Shown here: positions 1-9,623 of the stretch, in pieces
Layout of the letters: each line of letters opens with the position of its first letter
Position numbering within the stretch: position 1 is the first letter of the stretch
Source: Methylococcales bacterium
GTDB taxonomy: Bacteria > Pseudomonadota > Gammaproteobacteria > Methylococcales > Methylomonadaceae
Assembly (NCBI GenBank): GCA_003584875.1
Contig: QVQD01000206.1
Coordinates: 1-34,328, forward strand
DNA: 34,328 bases
Reading direction: 5' to 3'
The notes under the pieces: model-generated
What the model saw: only the letters and a program-made list of their open reading frames with translations
Databases searched by the model: none
What the model was told of the DNA's origin: nothing
Program-made: the position numbers and the translations under genes

Positions 1-499
1 TCGCCCCTACAGTGTAATGCTTATTTTTTTGTATTTTGGTTTTTAAACAACTAACCTTAGCTATAACAAACCTTTGTAGTAGTCAGCGATAGCGTAACCC
101 GACAAAGTCACTGCGAAAATCATACTGTAGGGGCGAATTCATTCGCCACGTATCACAGGTTGAATGTACTGGGCGAATCTGTCGCCCCTACAGTGTAATG
201 CTTATTTTTTTGTATTTTGGTTTTTAAACAATTAACATTAGCTATAACAAACCTTTGTAGTAGTTAGCGATAGCGTAACCCGACAGGACGCGCAATAAAT
301 GCTTGGCTTACGCTATCGCTACGCTAAGCAACAAAACTCGTGAGTTTTGACTCCATTACAAAGGTTTGTGGACGTAGGTCGGGTTAGCGATAGCGTAACC
401 CGACATAATCGTGAGTTGTCGGGTTACGGCTAGCGCCTAACCCGACCTACGCAAATATTTTGTCCTTTGTTTAGCTAACAGCGTAGTCATTATTAATGA
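1..499. repeat. Repeat-rich intergenic region (REP-like palindromes and direct repeats)
   Basis: No gene is seen here. Positions 1-107 recur at 182-288 with only a few mismatches (period 181). Between them lies a terminal-inverted-repeat element, annotated separately at 125-193. Two REP-like palindromes follow: 378-404, with arms gtcgggtta and taacccgac, and 418-444, with near-identical arms. The same half-motif (agcgatagcgtaacccgac) also ends both direct-repeat copies. An inverted match links acaaacctttgtag near 70 and 250 with tacaaaggtttgt near 357. The region lies downstream of tpx, so some hairpins may act as its transcript end, but none has the T-run of a standard terminator. Confidence 0.85.
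125..193. repeat. Short inverted-repeat element (ctgtaggggcga family)
   Basis: Perfect 12-bp terminal inverted repeats, ctgtaggggcga and tcgcccctacag, enclose a 69-bp element. An inner gggcgaat/attcgcc pair is also present. Relatives in this window are at 1151-1218, 18009-18094, 28579-28781 and 28812 onward, and the motif is embedded in the tandem array at 32488. Size and structure suit a MITE- or REP-like non-autonomous repeat. The mobilising enzyme is not in the window. Confidence 0.8.
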
Positions 500-1003
500 T
501 TAATGCTTATGCAGTTCTTCTAAAGCCAGCTCATAATCAGGTTCGTTAGCTAGTTCGCTGACTAATTGGCTATAAATGACCGTATCATGTTCATCGATAA
601 TTACTATGGCTCTTGCAGTCAAACCTGCCAAAAATGTATCCAGCAGTTTTACGCCGTAATCTTCAGCAAACGTAGAGCGGAAAGTTGATAAGGGAATAAC
701 ATTTTTTAAGCCCTCTGTTTCACAAAAGCGAGATTGTGCAAATGGTAAGTCGGCTGAAATCACCAGCACGACTGTATGGTACAAGTGCGATGCTTTTTCG
801 TTAAACTTTCGGGTAGATGCGGCGCATGTGGGTGTATCCAGACTGGGTACTATCGTTAATACTTTCTTTTGTCCTGCGTAGGTTGCTAGTGATACATCGG
901 TTAATTTATTAGTAACTAATGAAAAATCAGGAGCTTTACTGCCTACTGCCGGTAATTCACCTGAAGTGTTTAAAGGTTTGCCTTGAAAGCTGATAGTGGT
1001 CAT
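500..1003 (-). CDS. tpx: Thiol peroxidase Tpx
   Basis: Atypical 2-Cys peroxiredoxin that reduces hydrogen and alkyl peroxides with electrons from thioredoxin, probably in the periplasm or cytoplasm. The 167-residue length is normal for the family. The peroxidatic cysteine is C60 in SLDTPTC, with the usual Thr three residues before it, and the resolving cysteine is near residue 93 in the conserved SADLPFAQSRFC stretch. The N-terminus (MTTISFQGKPL) matches typical Tpx starts, although no strong ribosome binding site is visible. The gene stands alone between two repeat regions, on the same strand as der but separated from it by 314 bases, so it probably has its own promoter. Identification is firm. 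Confidence 0.96.
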   Translation of the reverse strand: MTTISFQGKPLNTSGELPAVGSKAPDFSLVTNKLTDVSLATYAGQKKVLTIVPSLDTPTCAASTRKFNEKASHLYHTVVLVISADLPFAQSRFCETEGLKNVIPLSTFRSTFAEDYGVKLLDTFLAGLTARAIVIIDEHDTVIYSQLVSELANEPDYELALEELHKH

Positions 1004-1317
1004 AGATATGATTTAGGTTGAGGGTTAAAGAGGCTTAAGGCAAATGCCTTAAGGTAAAATGATAATGCGATATAGGGTATCTACCTAATTGTAGTTGCAT
1101 TATTTCGGCAATTTATTTGGGATGACAAAACATTAGCTGCGAGGATCTAACTGTAGAGGCGACAAATTCGCCACGTTTGAATAGGCCAATATACTGGGCG
1201 AATTTGTCGCCCCTACAGCTTACTATGCGCATCATCGCTTTTGAAACTCATAGATACCTTGAGGACCATTTTGTTGCGATGATTACTTGCTCAGATAGCT
1301 AGATCTTTACAGAGTAC
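1004..1317. other. Intergenic region between der and tpx
   Basis: No coding sequence is seen. The region holds the upstream sequence of tpx (right end of tpx at 1003), an AT-rich stretch, and one inverted-repeat element at 1151-1218. It would also contain the end of the der transcript. Confidence 0.7.
1151..1218. repeat. Short inverted-repeat element (ctgtaggggcga family), second copy
   Basis: A 68-bp element bounded by ctgtagaggcga (one mismatch) and tcgcccctacag. Nested inside are gacaaattcgcc and gggcgaatttgtc, so each arm extends to about 20 bases. It lies 100 bases past the der stop codon and could fold in the der 3' transcript. It matches the element at 125-193 in ends, size and the internal cacgt motif. 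Confidence 0.8.
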
Positions 1318-2721
1318 TTAAGAATCTTTCTTGCTTTTTGCGCGTTTAGCTAGGCGTATGCGTTTTTCAACAGCCCAATCGGTTAGCTTGGCTTTATTAG
1401 TACCATGAAAAGGATTGACTGGTGATTTAAACTCTAAACGTATGGGAGTTCCTGACAAATTAAGCTTGTCACGGAAGTAATTCATCAAATAACGTTTATA
1501 AGAAGTCGGTAAGGCATCAGTTTGTGCGCCATGTATGATCACCACCGGTGGATTGCGACCACCTTGATGAGCGTATTTTAGTTTAATACGACGAGTATGA
1601 ATAATGGGTGGTTGATGTGCGTCAGTCGCTTCTTTTAAGATTCGAGTTAATACCGGCGTTGACATATCTATCATAGCCGCTGCATATAATTGACCGACGA
1701 CCTCAAACAGTTTGCCGACTCCACTGCCATGTAAGGCAGAAATAGGATGTTTTTCAGCAAATTCAAGAAAAGACAGTTTTACATCCAGATGCCGTTTAAT
1801 GGTATCTTTTTGCTCAGTACTAATGCCATCCCATTTATTCAAGCCGATGATCAAGGCGCGTCCAGCTTCTAATACTAAGCCTAATAAATGTGCATCTTGA
1901 TCGGTAATGCCTTCACGAGCATCAATTAAATAAATAACGACGTTAGCCTTTTCGATGGCTTGTAGAGTTTTTACAACGCTGAACTTTTCTATAACGTCAG
2001 AGACCCTAGAACGCCTTCGCATACCCGCGGTATCAATCAGGGTAAATTGTTTGCCATTGCGTTCAAAGGGAATATAAATACTGTCGCGCGTGGTGCCTGG
2101 TTCATCGTATACGATGACGCGTTCTTCACCTAATAAACGATTAACGAGTGTAGACTTTCCGACGTTAGGACGACCAACCACAGCAATGGCGATACCCTTG
2201 CTTTCTTCATCGGCCAATTCTAAATCAGCGGCTGGTAAAAGTTGGTCTACGCGTTGTAATAACTCAGGTATGCCTCTGCCATGTGACGCTGCAATTTGAA
2301 CGGGTTCACCAAGAGCCAGTGAATAAAAGTCAGCAGCAGCAATGGTCGCATCAATGCCATCGACTTTATTAGTGACCAATAATATCGGTTTATCTAGTTT
2401 TCTCAGCGTATCAGCAATGACTTTATCAGAGGCACTCAGTCCTTCACGGGCATCGACTAAAAATAATACGAGGTCAGCTTCTTCTAAGGCTACTTGTACT
2501 TGTTTTCTGGCAAAGCTTTCTATACCTTCGGCATCATCAGCAATACCGCCGGTATCAACAACTAGGCAAGCCCTATCTCCGTGTTTAACACGACCATACT
2601 GACGATCTCTAGTTAAACCAGCAAAATCAGCCACTAAAGCCTCTCTGCTACGGGTTAGGAAGTTAAATAAAGTTGATTTGCCAACATTGGGGCGCCCTAC
2701 TAGAGCAATTACAGGTAACAT
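1318..2721 (-). CDS. der: Ribosome biogenesis GTPase Der (EngA)
   Basis: Essential tandem-domain GTPase acting in late assembly of the 50S ribosomal subunit. Two G domains are visible. The first has the P-loop GRPNVGKST near residue 9, DTGG and TNKVD. The second has another GRPNVGKST near residue 183, DTAGMRRR and LNKWD. A KH-like domain follows, with a basic tail ([10 protein letters not shown]). Length is 467 residues, normal for the family. It is the last gene of the ndk-to-der run and starts 4 nt after the bamB stop, so it is co-transcribed and probably translationally coupled. Identification is firm. Confidence 0.98.
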   Translation of the reverse strand: MLPVIALVGRPNVGKSTLFNFLTRSREALVADFAGLTRDRQYGRVKHGDRACLVVDTGGIADDAEGIESFARKQVQVALEEADLVLFLVDAREGLSASDKVIADTLRKLDKPILLVTNKVDGIDATIAAADFYSLALGEPVQIAASHGRGIPELLQRVDQLLPAADLELADEESKGIAIAVVGRPNVGKSTLVNRLLGEERVIVYDEPGTTRDSIYIPFERNGKQFTLIDTAGMRRRSRVSDVIEKFSVVKTLQAIEKANVVIYLIDAREGITDQDAHLLGLVLEAGRALIIGLNKWDGISTEQKDTIKRHLDVKLSFLEFAEKHPISALHGSGVGKLFEVVGQLYAAAMIDMSTPVLTRILKEATDAHQPPIIHTRRIKLKYAHQGGRNPPVVIIHGAQTDALPTSYKRYLMNYFRDKLNLSGTPIRLEFKSPVNPFHGTNKAKLTDWAVEKRIRLAKRAKSKKDS

Positions 2722-2725
2722 AGTT

Positions 2726-3922
2726 TTAGTGTGATCGAGTTCTTAAAGCGGCGAGAGTGCCGTCTTTTGCGTAAATGTATACAGTATTATCTACTACGAT
2801 AGGCGGCACATCGATGCCAATTTCCTTAGTGACTTTAAAACGACCTAGTTGACGTCCATCATTAATGGCTAGCCAATGAACATAGCCAGCAAAGTCGCCA
2901 ACTACTACATATTGGTCATAAATAGCAGGTTTAGTGAGTTTTCTGTATTGTAATTCTTTTTGTTTCCAAAGACCGGCACCTGAGCGCTGCTCAATTTGCA
3001 AAATATTATCATTGGCGTCAGATAAATAAAGGTATCTGAAATCATGACTGATGCCGGTATTGGATGATAATGTTTCATTGCGCCACAAAATCTCGCCATC
3101 TATTTCAGAAACTGCCGCCGCACCGCCATGATAGCCGGTAATAAAAACGGTACCAGCGACATCAAGGGGATCTACATCAATATCAACTAAGCGTTCGACT
3201 TCGGTACGGCCTTTAGGAATAGCAATGCTAGTTTCCCAGGTATATTTACCATCTAATAAACGTAAGGACATTAACTTCCCAGTATCAAAACCTGCGATAA
3301 CATTGTCTTCATAAATGATAGGTGAGCCTATCCCGCGAACACTTAAAGCGGGTGAGGTGAGTTCATAATGCCAAAGTTTAGCGCCCGTTTTTTCATTGAG
3401 AGCAGTCACTGCGCCATCAGTGGTTCGTACCACTACGATGCCATGAGAGACTAATGGCACAGAAAGTACTTCACTAGTGACTTTGGTTTTCCACAATTGT
3501 TCGCCGTTTTCTATATTTAAGGCAACGACATCCGCATCACTTGAGCCTAGTAATAGTGAGCTAGCTCCAAGACCTGGACCTGCGGAAAGATTGAGTTGAG
3601 TTTTGGCTTTCCAAACTAATCGGCCGGTTTTTAAATCATGAGCTTCAACTAAACCTTCTTTATCGGCGGCTATAATATTACCGGCAGTGATAGCGGGTAT
3701 TAGTTTAAGAGATTGTTGATCAGAGCCTACGCCGACTGATTCTCGCCAAATTTCTTCGATTGTTATTTCAGGCGGATATTCTATGAGCACAGAAGGGGGC
3801 TCTGAATTATCTTCGCCGCCTTTAAAGTAATCGGTGATGCCTGAATAGGCTTCTTTAACACTATCAAATCCCGAACAGCCTGATAATATTAAGCTTATAA
3901 ATAAAATCGAAATTAAGCGCAT
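2726..3922 (-). CDS. bamB: Outer membrane assembly lipoprotein BamB
   Basis: Lipoprotein of the BAM complex, which folds beta-barrel proteins into the outer membrane. The N-terminus is a lipoprotein signal with lipobox LSGC, giving lipidated Cys16. The rest is a run of PQQ-like beta-propeller repeats, seen as recurring G-x-L-x-W or G-x-x-L-W-x-x-x motifs ([45 protein letters not shown]). Length is 398 residues, typical. Its start codon overlaps the yfgM stop by one base (TAATG), implying translational coupling. The position between yfgM and der is the conserved gammaproteobacterial order. Confidence 0.96.
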   Translation of the reverse strand: MRLISILFISLILSGCSGFDSVKEAYSGITDYFKGGEDNSEPPSVLIEYPPEITIEEIWRESVGVGSDQQSLKLIPAITAGNIIAADKEGLVEAHDLKTGRLVWKAKTQLNLSAGPGLGASSLLLGSSDADVVALNIENGEQLWKTKVTSEVLSVPLVSHGIVVVRTTDGAVTALNEKTGAKLWHYELTSPALSVRGIGSPIIYEDNVIAGFDTGKLMSLRLLDGKYTWETSIAIPKGRTEVERLVDIDVDPLDVAGTVFITGYHGGAAAVSEIDGEILWRNETLSSNTGISHDFRYLYLSDANDNILQIEQRSGAGLWKQKELQYRKLTKPAIYDQYVVVGDFAGYVHWLAINDGRQLGRFKVTKEIGIDVPPIVVDNTVYIYAKDGTLAALRTRSH

Positions 3923-4584
3923 TATTTTTCAGTTTCAGTGGCTGGAACGGCATCTTTTTCAGGTGCTGTTAAATCATCTATTTTTAGTTGCAACAAGGGT
4001 GACCGATAGCCACTTCCTAAGGCTTTTTGATATGAACTGCGAGCTAGCTCAATACGATCAAGTGCAACATATAAATCACCGACTAATTCATCATAGTTAC
4101 CTGAATAACTGGCTGAATTAGCAGGATCAATGCTATTAATCAGTTTTAAGCCTTGTTCATATTGACCATTAGCCATCATTAAACGTACAAGTCTAATATT
4201 AGCAATATTACCCAGTTCTTTATTTGAGCCACTGGCAATGCTAGTCAAAATAGTTTGAGCTTTTGCAAGATCACCTTGTTGAACTTTCACTTTCGCCAAT
4301 AATAAACCGCTATAAGCTGCGTATTCTGTTTTTGGATATTGCTGTTGTAGGCGTTCAGCTAGTTTTTCTGCGCTATCTAATTTATTGCTGTCTGTAGCTA
4401 GCAGCAATTCACTATATAAAGCAGAGGCTAGTCCTGCTTGTTCTTTTTTATGATCTTGCCAAAAATTCCAAGCTAGTATCACAGCTATGCCCATCACTAA
4501 GCCAAGAATTGTGGCTTGTCCATTTTCTTTCCACCAGCGTTTAAGGGCTTCGAGTTGTTCTTCTTCAGTATCGTAAATTTCCAC
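3922..4584 (-). CDS. yfgM: YfgM-family inner membrane protein (ancillary SecYEG translocon subunit)
   Basis: Single-pass inner membrane protein with a periplasmic TPR-like domain. In E. coli its homologue binds the SecYEG translocon and the chaperone PpiD. Residues 1-20 are charged and cytoplasmic (MEIYDTEEEQLEALKRWWKENG), about 22-42 form one membrane helix, and the remainder is alpha-helical with TPR-like features (LYSELLLA, YPKTEYAAYSGLLLAKVKVQQGDLA). Length is 220 residues, close to the family norm. It sits between hisS and bamB as in E. coli and Pseudomonas. The gap of 55 nt to hisS suggests one operon. Confidence 0.92.
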   Translation of the reverse strand: MEIYDTEEEQLEALKRWWKENGQATILGLVMGIAVILAWNFWQDHKKEQAGLASALYSELLLATDSNKLDSAEKLAERLQQQYPKTEYAAYSGLLLAKVKVQQGDLAKAQTILTSIASGSNKELGNIANIRLVRLMMANGQYEQGLKLINSIDPANSASYSGNYDELVGDLYVALDRIELARSSYQKALGSGYRSPLLQLKIDDLTAPEKDAVPATETEK

Positions 4585-4639
4585 TAGCTTTCTCTATGGT
4601 TATATTTTAAAAAAGTTTGGTTGATTTTAACTTAAGCCA

Positions 4640-5923
4640 CTAGCTTTTATTGAAGGCTAGTTTTAAATACTCACACGTTTGTGCTTGGCTTAGTGTTTGT
4701 TGTTGATCTTGAGTATTACGTAAGGATTTAATGCTGACTACACCACGATTGACTTCATCTTCGCCTAAAATGATTGCGTAGAGTGCACCGGATTTATCGG
4801 CTTTTTTAAATTGGCTTTTAATACTGCCACCTTCGCAATTAACTTGTAGCTTTAGTCCTGGTAGTTCATTTCTGATTTCTTCAGCAAAACGAAAGCCTAC
4901 TTTTTCAGCTAGGTCACCCACTCGAATCATATAAACATCAACAGTACTGTTCAATTGAAGAGTTTCTGAGTTTTCCAATAAGGCTAATAAGCGTTCTATA
5001 CCCATGGCAAAGCCAACAGCGAAATTAGGTTTGCCGCCTAATTGTTCGATGAGGCTATCATAACGCCCACCAGCACAGACAGTACCTTGTGAGCCAAGTT
5101 CATCGGTAACCCATTCAAAAACTGTTTTGCTGTAATAATCTAGGCCACGTACCAAACGTGGATTAATAGTGTAGCTGATACCTAAATCATCCAAAGTTGC
5201 TGTTAAGGTAGTAAAGTGCGTTAAGCTATCTTCACCTAAATAAGTCATGAGTTCTGGTGCATTAGCAACCACCTCCTGCATAGCAGGATTTTTGGTGTCT
5301 AATATCCTTAAAGGATTAGTTTTTAAGCGTCGCAAACTATCTTCATCTAAGCTATCAAGATGATTTTGAAAATAATTGACCAGAGTTTCACGATACACCA
5401 AGCGTTCAGCAACCGTACCTAAGGAATTTAACTCCAAGCGCACTTTATCGCGTATGCCGAGTTTTTTCCAGAGTCTATCCATAATGACTATGAGTTCGGC
5501 ATCTATATCAGGTCCTGACATACCATAGGTTTCAACACCTAATTGTATAAATTGACGATAACGACCTTTTTGTGGACGTTCATGGCGATACATAGGTCCG
5601 TAATACCATAAACGATGTGTTTGATTATGTAGCAGTCCATGTTCTAAACAAGCTCTTAAACAACCCGCAGTACCTTCAGGGCGTAAGGTTAATGAATCGC
5701 CATTACGATCTTCAAAGGTGTACATTTCTTTTTCGACGATATCAGTCACTTCACCGATAGAGCGTTTGAATAATTCGGTTTTTTCAACGATAGGTAAGCG
5801 AATTTCACTGTAGCCATAACAGCCTAATACTTCACGTAGTATTTGTTCAGTGGTTTGCCATAAAGGCGTTTGGTCAGGGAGTACATCGTGCATCCCGCGA
5901 ATTGCTTGTATATTATTGGCCAT
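4640..5923 (-). CDS. hisS: Histidine-tRNA ligase HisS
   Basis: Class II aminoacyl-tRNA synthetase that charges tRNA-His. Motif 2 is seen as [19 protein letters not shown], the histidine-specific loop as [15 protein letters not shown], and motif 3 as [13 protein letters not shown]. The C-terminal anticodon-binding domain follows ([15 protein letters not shown] onward). Length is 427 residues, standard. It lies between pilW and yfgM with short gaps of 39 and 55 nt. In E. coli and Pseudomonas, ispG and rodZ precede hisS; here both are missing from that place. Confidence 0.98.
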   Translation of the reverse strand: MANNIQAIRGMHDVLPDQTPLWQTTEQILREVLGCYGYSEIRLPIVEKTELFKRSIGEVTDIVEKEMYTFEDRNGDSLTLRPEGTAGCLRACLEHGLLHNQTHRLWYYGPMYRHERPQKGRYRQFIQLGVETYGMSGPDIDAELIVIMDRLWKKLGIRDKVRLELNSLGTVAERLVYRETLVNYFQNHLDSLDEDSLRRLKTNPLRILDTKNPAMQEVVANAPELMTYLGEDSLTHFTTLTATLDDLGISYTINPRLVRGLDYYSKTVFEWVTDELGSQGTVCAGGRYDSLIEQLGGKPNFAVGFAMGIERLLALLENSETLQLNSTVDVYMIRVGDLAEKVGFRFAEEIRNELPGLKLQVNCEGGSIKSQFKKADKSGALYAIILGEDEVNRGVVSIKSLRNTQDQQQTLSQAQTCEYLKLAFNKS

Positions 5924-5962
5924 GTCTTATGTTTGTGCTGTAGAGGTTACTGCAATAACCCT

Positions 5963-6733
5963 TTAAAAGTCTTTAATGTTTGCGCTCTTTTGTGCTTCAT
6001 CAGAAAGCGGGAATTTTTCTAGTAATTCTTTTTGATATTGTTTCGCCAGACTGTTATTACCTAAGGCATGTTCTGTTTGTAGAGCAAACCATAAGCTACT
6101 AGCAGTCTGCTCTGCAACTGCCAAATAGCGTTGTAAATAAGTTTTTGCAGCCCAATAATCAGCATTTTTATAGCTGATTTTTTGCATTTCCAGCAAAGCT
6201 GGAGCGTAGTTATTATTTAAGTTTAATGCCTGTTTAAAATAAGTTTCAGCAAGTTGAACTTGTTGCAGGCTTTCTTGGCAACGTCCTGCATTAGTCAGTG
6301 CTAACCAAGGTTTGTCATTTAAAGGAGTGGCGATTGCTTTAGTCAGTAAATCTAAACCTTGCTGATTTTTACCGTGCTCACAAAGAAAACGGCCATAATT
6401 ATTTTGTACGCTCCAGTCCTCAGGCGCAAGATGCAACGCCGTTTGATAATGACTATTTGCCAGGTCTTTGTTATTTAGTTTTTCATACAAAAAAGCGAGC
6501 GAATTTTGTACCTGAACATTATTAGGATCTTCTTCGATTGCTAATAATAGATTCTCTTTAGCCAGTTCTAGTTTATTCATTTCTAAATAACGCACACCCA
6601 GTTGTAAATGGATGCGGGTATAGTCAGCGCGTTCGGCGCTATGGTCTGTGAATAATGCGCAGGAATTTAAACTAGTCGTTATTAATAGCGCTAGTGCGTA
6701 ACTTAGGCAAAATTTTGAACAGTTAGGCTGCAC
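5963..6733 (-). CDS. pilW: Type IV pilus biogenesis/stability lipoprotein PilW (PilF-like)
   Basis: Outer membrane TPR lipoprotein needed for assembly or stability of the PilQ secretin in type IV pili; called PilF in Pseudomonas and PilW elsewhere. The signal peptide ends in a lipobox LNSC with lipidated Cys25. It is followed by TPR repeats ([32 protein letters not shown]..., [25 protein letters not shown]..., and later units). Length is 256 residues, as expected. The start overlaps the rlmN end by 11 nt, so it is translated from the rlmN message. The place next to rlmN is conserved in gammaproteobacteria. No other pilus gene is in the window. Confidence 0.9.
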   Translation of the reverse strand: MQPNCSKFCLSYALALLITTSLNSCALFTDHSAERADYTRIHLQLGVRYLEMNKLELAKENLLLAIEEDPNNVQVQNSLAFLYEKLNNKDLANSHYQTALHLAPEDWSVQNNYGRFLCEHGKNQQGLDLLTKAIATPLNDKPWLALTNAGRCQESLQQVQLAETYFKQALNLNNNYAPALLEMQKISYKNADYWAAKTYLQRYLAVAEQTASSLWFALQTEHALGNNSLAKQYQKELLEKFPLSDEAQKSANIKDF

Positions 6734-7850
6734 TTTCTGAATTGACCAGTTTGAGTTTTAAATGTCTACGACTTTTGTCATCGACTTGACCGACTAATTG
6801 GCCGCAAGCAGCATCAATATCTTCACCGCGTGTTTTTCTGACGGTGGTGATGATGCCTGCATCGTTTAATAATGTTTTGAAACGATTAATAGTTTCACTG
6901 CTAGAGCAGCGATAATCATTATTAGGAAACGGATTAAAAGGAATTAAATTAAGTTTTGATGGTACCGTTTTTAGTAATTTAATCAGTCCTTTGGCATCTT
7001 GCATAGAATCATTAACGCCGGCTAGCATCACATATTCAAAAGTGACCGTGCGTCGTGGCGCAATTTTAGCGTTGTCCCTGCAGGCTTCCATTAATTCCTT
7101 TAATGGATATTTTTTATTGATAGGGACTAATTCATCGCGTAGTTCGTCGGTGACGGCATGTAAAGATACCGCAAGACTGACATCGCAAGCCTGACTTAAG
7201 CGATACATGGCGGGTACGATACCGGAGGTGCTAATGGTCACTCTGCGTTTGGACAAGCCAAAGGTAAAGTCATCCATCATTAAATTCATAGCAGCAACGA
7301 CATTATCAAAATTCAGCAGGGGTTCGCCCATACCCATCATGACCACGTTGGTGATTTTTTTAGAAGTGCCTAAGCGTTTTTGGGCAACAATAACTTGGCC
7401 GATAATTTCAGCGGTCGTTAAGTTGCGGTTGAAACCTTGTTGAGCGGTAGAACAAAAGGTACAAGCCAGCGCACAACCAATTTGAGAAGATACGCATAAA
7501 GTGCCGCGTCCTTCTTCGGGTATAAACACCGTTTCGATACGATTACCGCAACTAGTTTGCAGTGCCCATTTACGGGTACCATCGCTAGCAATTTGTTCTA
7601 TGACAATTTCAGGTGTCGCTAAATAGCAATTTTCGTTGAGATAGGTGCGCAAAGATTTACTTAAATTAGTCATCAGGTCGAAATCTTCAACACCTTCCTG
7701 ATAGAGCCATTTAAGTACTTGAGTTGCTCGAAAAGGTTTTTCGCCTAAAGCGACAAAAAAGGCCGCAAGACCTTTTCTGTCGTAATCTAGCAAATTAATC
7801 CGTTTTGGATTAATAATTTCAATATTAGCGGGTTCTTGCACTGATTTCAT
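6723..7850 (-). CDS. rlmN: Dual-specificity 23S rRNA/tRNA (adenine-C2) methyltransferase RlmN
   Basis: Radical SAM enzyme that methylates C2 of A2503 in 23S rRNA and A37 in some tRNAs. The iron-sulfur cluster ligands are C126, C130 and C133 in CALACTFC. The two catalytic cysteines are C119 (TLCVSSQ) and the one in DAACGQL near residue 356. SAM-contact motifs [13 protein letters not shown] and [17 protein letters not shown] are present. Length is 375 residues, slightly above the E. coli enzyme because of an N-terminal extension of about 15 residues. The chosen ATG overlaps the ndk coding end by 26 nt. There is no other Met before residue 60, so this start or a nearby non-ATG codon is used. Confidence 0.97.
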   Translation of the reverse strand: MKSVQEPANIEIINPKRINLLDYDRKGLAAFFVALGEKPFRATQVLKWLYQEGVEDFDLMTNLSKSLRTYLNENCYLATPEIVIEQIASDGTRKWALQTSCGNRIETVFIPEEGRGTLCVSSQIGCALACTFCSTAQQGFNRNLTTAEIIGQVIVAQKRLGTSKKITNVVMMGMGEPLLNFDNVVAAMNLMMDDFTFGLSKRRVTISTSGIVPAMYRLSQACDVSLAVSLHAVTDELRDELVPINKKYPLKELMEACRDNAKIAPRRTVTFEYVMLAGVNDSMQDAKGLIKLLKTVPSKLNLIPFNPFPNNDYRCSSSETINRFKTLLNDAGIITTVRKTRGEDIDAACGQLVGQVDDKSRRHLKLKLVNSESAA

Positions 7851-8256
7851 TATCCGCGAAGAAGTAAGCGATTTCTCTTTGAGCTGTTTCTACCGCATCA
7901 GAACCGTGTACAGCATTTTCATCGATGCTAGACGCAAAGTCAGCGCGAATAGTGCCGGCAGCTGCTTCTTTAGGGTTAGTAGCGCCCATAATTTCACGAT
8001 GTTTAAGAACGGCGTTTTCGCCTTCTAATACTTGCATGATGACTGGGCCTGAAATCATAAAAGCCACTAAGTCTTTAAAGAAACCGCGCTCGCTGTGTTC
8101 TGCGTAAAAACCTTCGGCTTGTGCTTGGGTTAAATGTAACATTTTTGCAGCAACGATTTGCAAGCCATTGCTTTCAAAACGGCTGTAAATTTGGCCAATT
8201 ACATTTTTTGCGACAGCATCAGGTTTAATAATTGAGAAAGTGCGTTCTATTGCCAT
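7825..8256 (-). CDS. ndk: Nucleoside diphosphate kinase Ndk
   Basis: Transfers the gamma phosphate of ATP to nucleoside diphosphates through a phospho-histidine. The active-site histidine is H117 in NAVHGSDA, and the N-terminal [12 protein letters not shown] motif is standard. Length is 143 residues, identical to E. coli Ndk. The C-terminus ([12 protein letters not shown]) overlaps the start of rlmN by 26 nt. A GGAG sequence lies 12 nt before the ATG. It is the first gene of the ndk-rlmN-pilW-hisS-yfgM-bamB-der run, behind a promoter-like sequence near 8300. Confidence 0.98.
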   Translation of the reverse strand: MAIERTFSIIKPDAVAKNVIGQIYSRFESNGLQIVAAKMLHLTQAQAEGFYAEHSERGFFKDLVAFMISGPVIMQVLEGENAVLKHREIMGATNPKEAAAGTIRADFASSIDENAVHGSDAVETAQREIAYFFADNEISARTR

Positions 8257-8578
8257 GTTGAGGTAAAACTCCGAGTTGATAAAAAAGATTGGTGATTATA
8301 GCGGATTAATGCTTGAGTAGCACTGCAAGGATTAAGATTCAAGGTTAATAATAAAGTTGTCGGGTTGCGCTAGCGAGACTGTGAAAGTATTCTTTTTATT
8401 TCCCCTCTTTAGCAAAGAGGGGTTAGGGGAGATTTGATTTATTGAAATTATTCATAAAATATTAGTCGCTTATGATAACCCCACCCCCCTCATTCCCCCC
8501 TTTTTTTACAAAGGGGGATGCTAAAATCATAATACTTTCACAGTCTCTAGCGCTAACCCGACCTACATCAAATACCCG
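8257..8578. repeat. Nested inverted repeats between secF and ndk
   Basis: No gene is seen. After the ndk promoter, a long inverted repeat spans 8359-8562. The left arm is 8359-8391 (gtcgggtt, then gactgtgaaagtatt) and the right arm is 8531-8562 (aatactttcacagtc, then aacccgac), about 32 bp with only small indels. Inside it lie two G/C-run hairpins: 8402-8422 (cccctcttt/aaagagggg, 3-base loop) and 8496-8517 (cccccttt/aaaggggg). The outer arms carry the same gtcgggtt/aacccgac ends as the REP palindromes at 378-444. The secF operon ends on the right side, so transcripts from it would fold here. Confidence 0.85.
8295..8327 (-). promoter_or_regulatory. Putative sigma-70 promoter of the ndk operon
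   Basis: On the minus strand a perfect TATAAT (-10) occupies 8295-8300, giving a likely transcription start near 8288 and a leader of about 32 nt before the ndk ATG. The -35 region is weak: the best hexamer at 17-bp spacing is GTGCTA, and a better TTGCAG is 22 bp away. The -10 box and position are what support the call. Confidence 0.5.
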
Positions 8579-9505
8579 TTAAGGTCTTTTATCGATGTTA
8601 GCGCCTTCTTTGACCGGTATCATTAAATCTTCAGGGCTAACACCTAATATCAAAGCCATGGGGCTTGCGATAAAGATCGATGAATAAGTACCAAAAAATA
8701 CGCCAAATAATAAGACGATAGAGAAATTATGGATGATTTCGCCGCCTAAGAAAAACAAAGACACTAATACCAAGATAACGGTTAATGAGGTCATGATAGT
8801 TCTGCTTAAAGTCACGTTAACCGAAATGTTCATAATTTCTTCGGTCGAGGTGTTTCTAAATAAGCGAAAGTTTTCACGTATGCGGTCATAAACAACGATG
8901 GTATCGTTTAAGGAATAACCAATTAAAGCCAGTACGGCCGCCAAGACGGTTAAATCAAATTCTAAGCCTAAAACTGAGAATAAGCCTAAGGTGACAACAA
9001 CGTCATGTAAGGTTGCGATAACTGCACCCGTAGAGAATTTCCATTCAAAGCGCCAAGCGATATAAATCAAAATACCGATAGTTGAATACAGTAAAGCTAA
9101 AAAGCCGTCTTCAGCTAAATCATCACCCACTTGTGGGCCGACAAATTCAACACGTCTTACGCTTGCAGGTTCTGTAGTAGTTTTGTTAATAGCTTCTAAA
9201 ACTTTTGTGCTTAAATCTGCACTGCTGACACCATCATGGGGTTTTAAGCGTATGAGTACATCTTTAGCGGTACCAAAGTTTTGCACGGTGGCATCATTAA
9301 AGCCTTCGGAGTCTAAGGTATTACGCAGTACTGTTAAATCTGCAGCTTTTTGATAGCCGATTTCAATTAAGGTACCACCAGTAAAATCGATACCCATTTG
9401 TAAGCCGCGTGTCGATAACGAAATGATCGACAGTACCATTAATATGCCCGAAAAAGTCATGGCTATATTTCTGTTACCTATAAAATTTATATTAGTAGTC
9501 TTCAT
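8579..9505 (-). CDS. secF: Protein translocase subunit SecF
   Basis: Inner membrane partner of SecD; together they use the proton-motive force to help pull secreted proteins through SecYEG. Features are a first membrane helix near residues 14-32, the periplasmic entry motif GIDFTGGTLIEI, and a block of five more helices with the conserved GYSLNDTIVVYDRIREN loop. The start chosen is the ATG at 9505 (MKTTNINFIGNRN), because GAGAAG precedes it by 9 nt and the protein then has a normal SecF N-terminus. An in-frame GTG-ATG pair at 9544/9541 would add 13 residues but has no ribosome binding site. Length is 308 residues. It follows secD after a 118-nt spacer carrying a hairpin. Confidence 0.95.
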   Translation of the reverse strand: MKTTNINFIGNRNIAMTFSGILMVLSIISLSTRGLQMGIDFTGGTLIEIGYQKAADLTVLRNTLDSEGFNDATVQNFGTAKDVLIRLKPHDGVSSADLSTKVLEAINKTTTEPASVRRVEFVGPQVGDDLAEDGFLALLYSTIGILIYIAWRFEWKFSTGAVIATLHDVVVTLGLFSVLGLEFDLTVLAAVLALIGYSLNDTIVVYDRIRENFRLFRNTSTEEIMNISVNVTLSRTIMTSLTVILVLVSLFFLGGEIIHNFSIVLLFGVFFGTYSSIFIASPMALILGVSPEDLMIPVKEGANIDKRP

Positions 9506-9559
9506 ATTATTAATCTTCTCAGTCTTGAACTTAAGTTCCATCACTAGTGTTAGGGGCGC

Positions 9560-9578
9560 CCCCTCTTTAAAAGAGGGG
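9560..9578. repeat. G/C-run hairpin between secD and secF
   Basis: The palindrome cccctcttt/aaagagggg is followed by ttaggggagatttg. The same hairpin plus the same 3' extension occurs at 8402-8437, so this is a dispersed repeat and not a unique regulatory stem. Its place inside the secDF operon could slow transcription or stabilise the upstream mRNA. Confidence 0.7.
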
Positions 9579-9623
9579 TTAGGGGAGATTTGTTTTAATA
9601 AATCTACCTAGAAATAAAGGCTA

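Noticed and set aside
8402-8517. Intrinsic terminators for secF or ndk
   Set aside because: The hairpins are G/C-rich but lack a following T-run in the needed orientation, and they belong to dispersed repeats.
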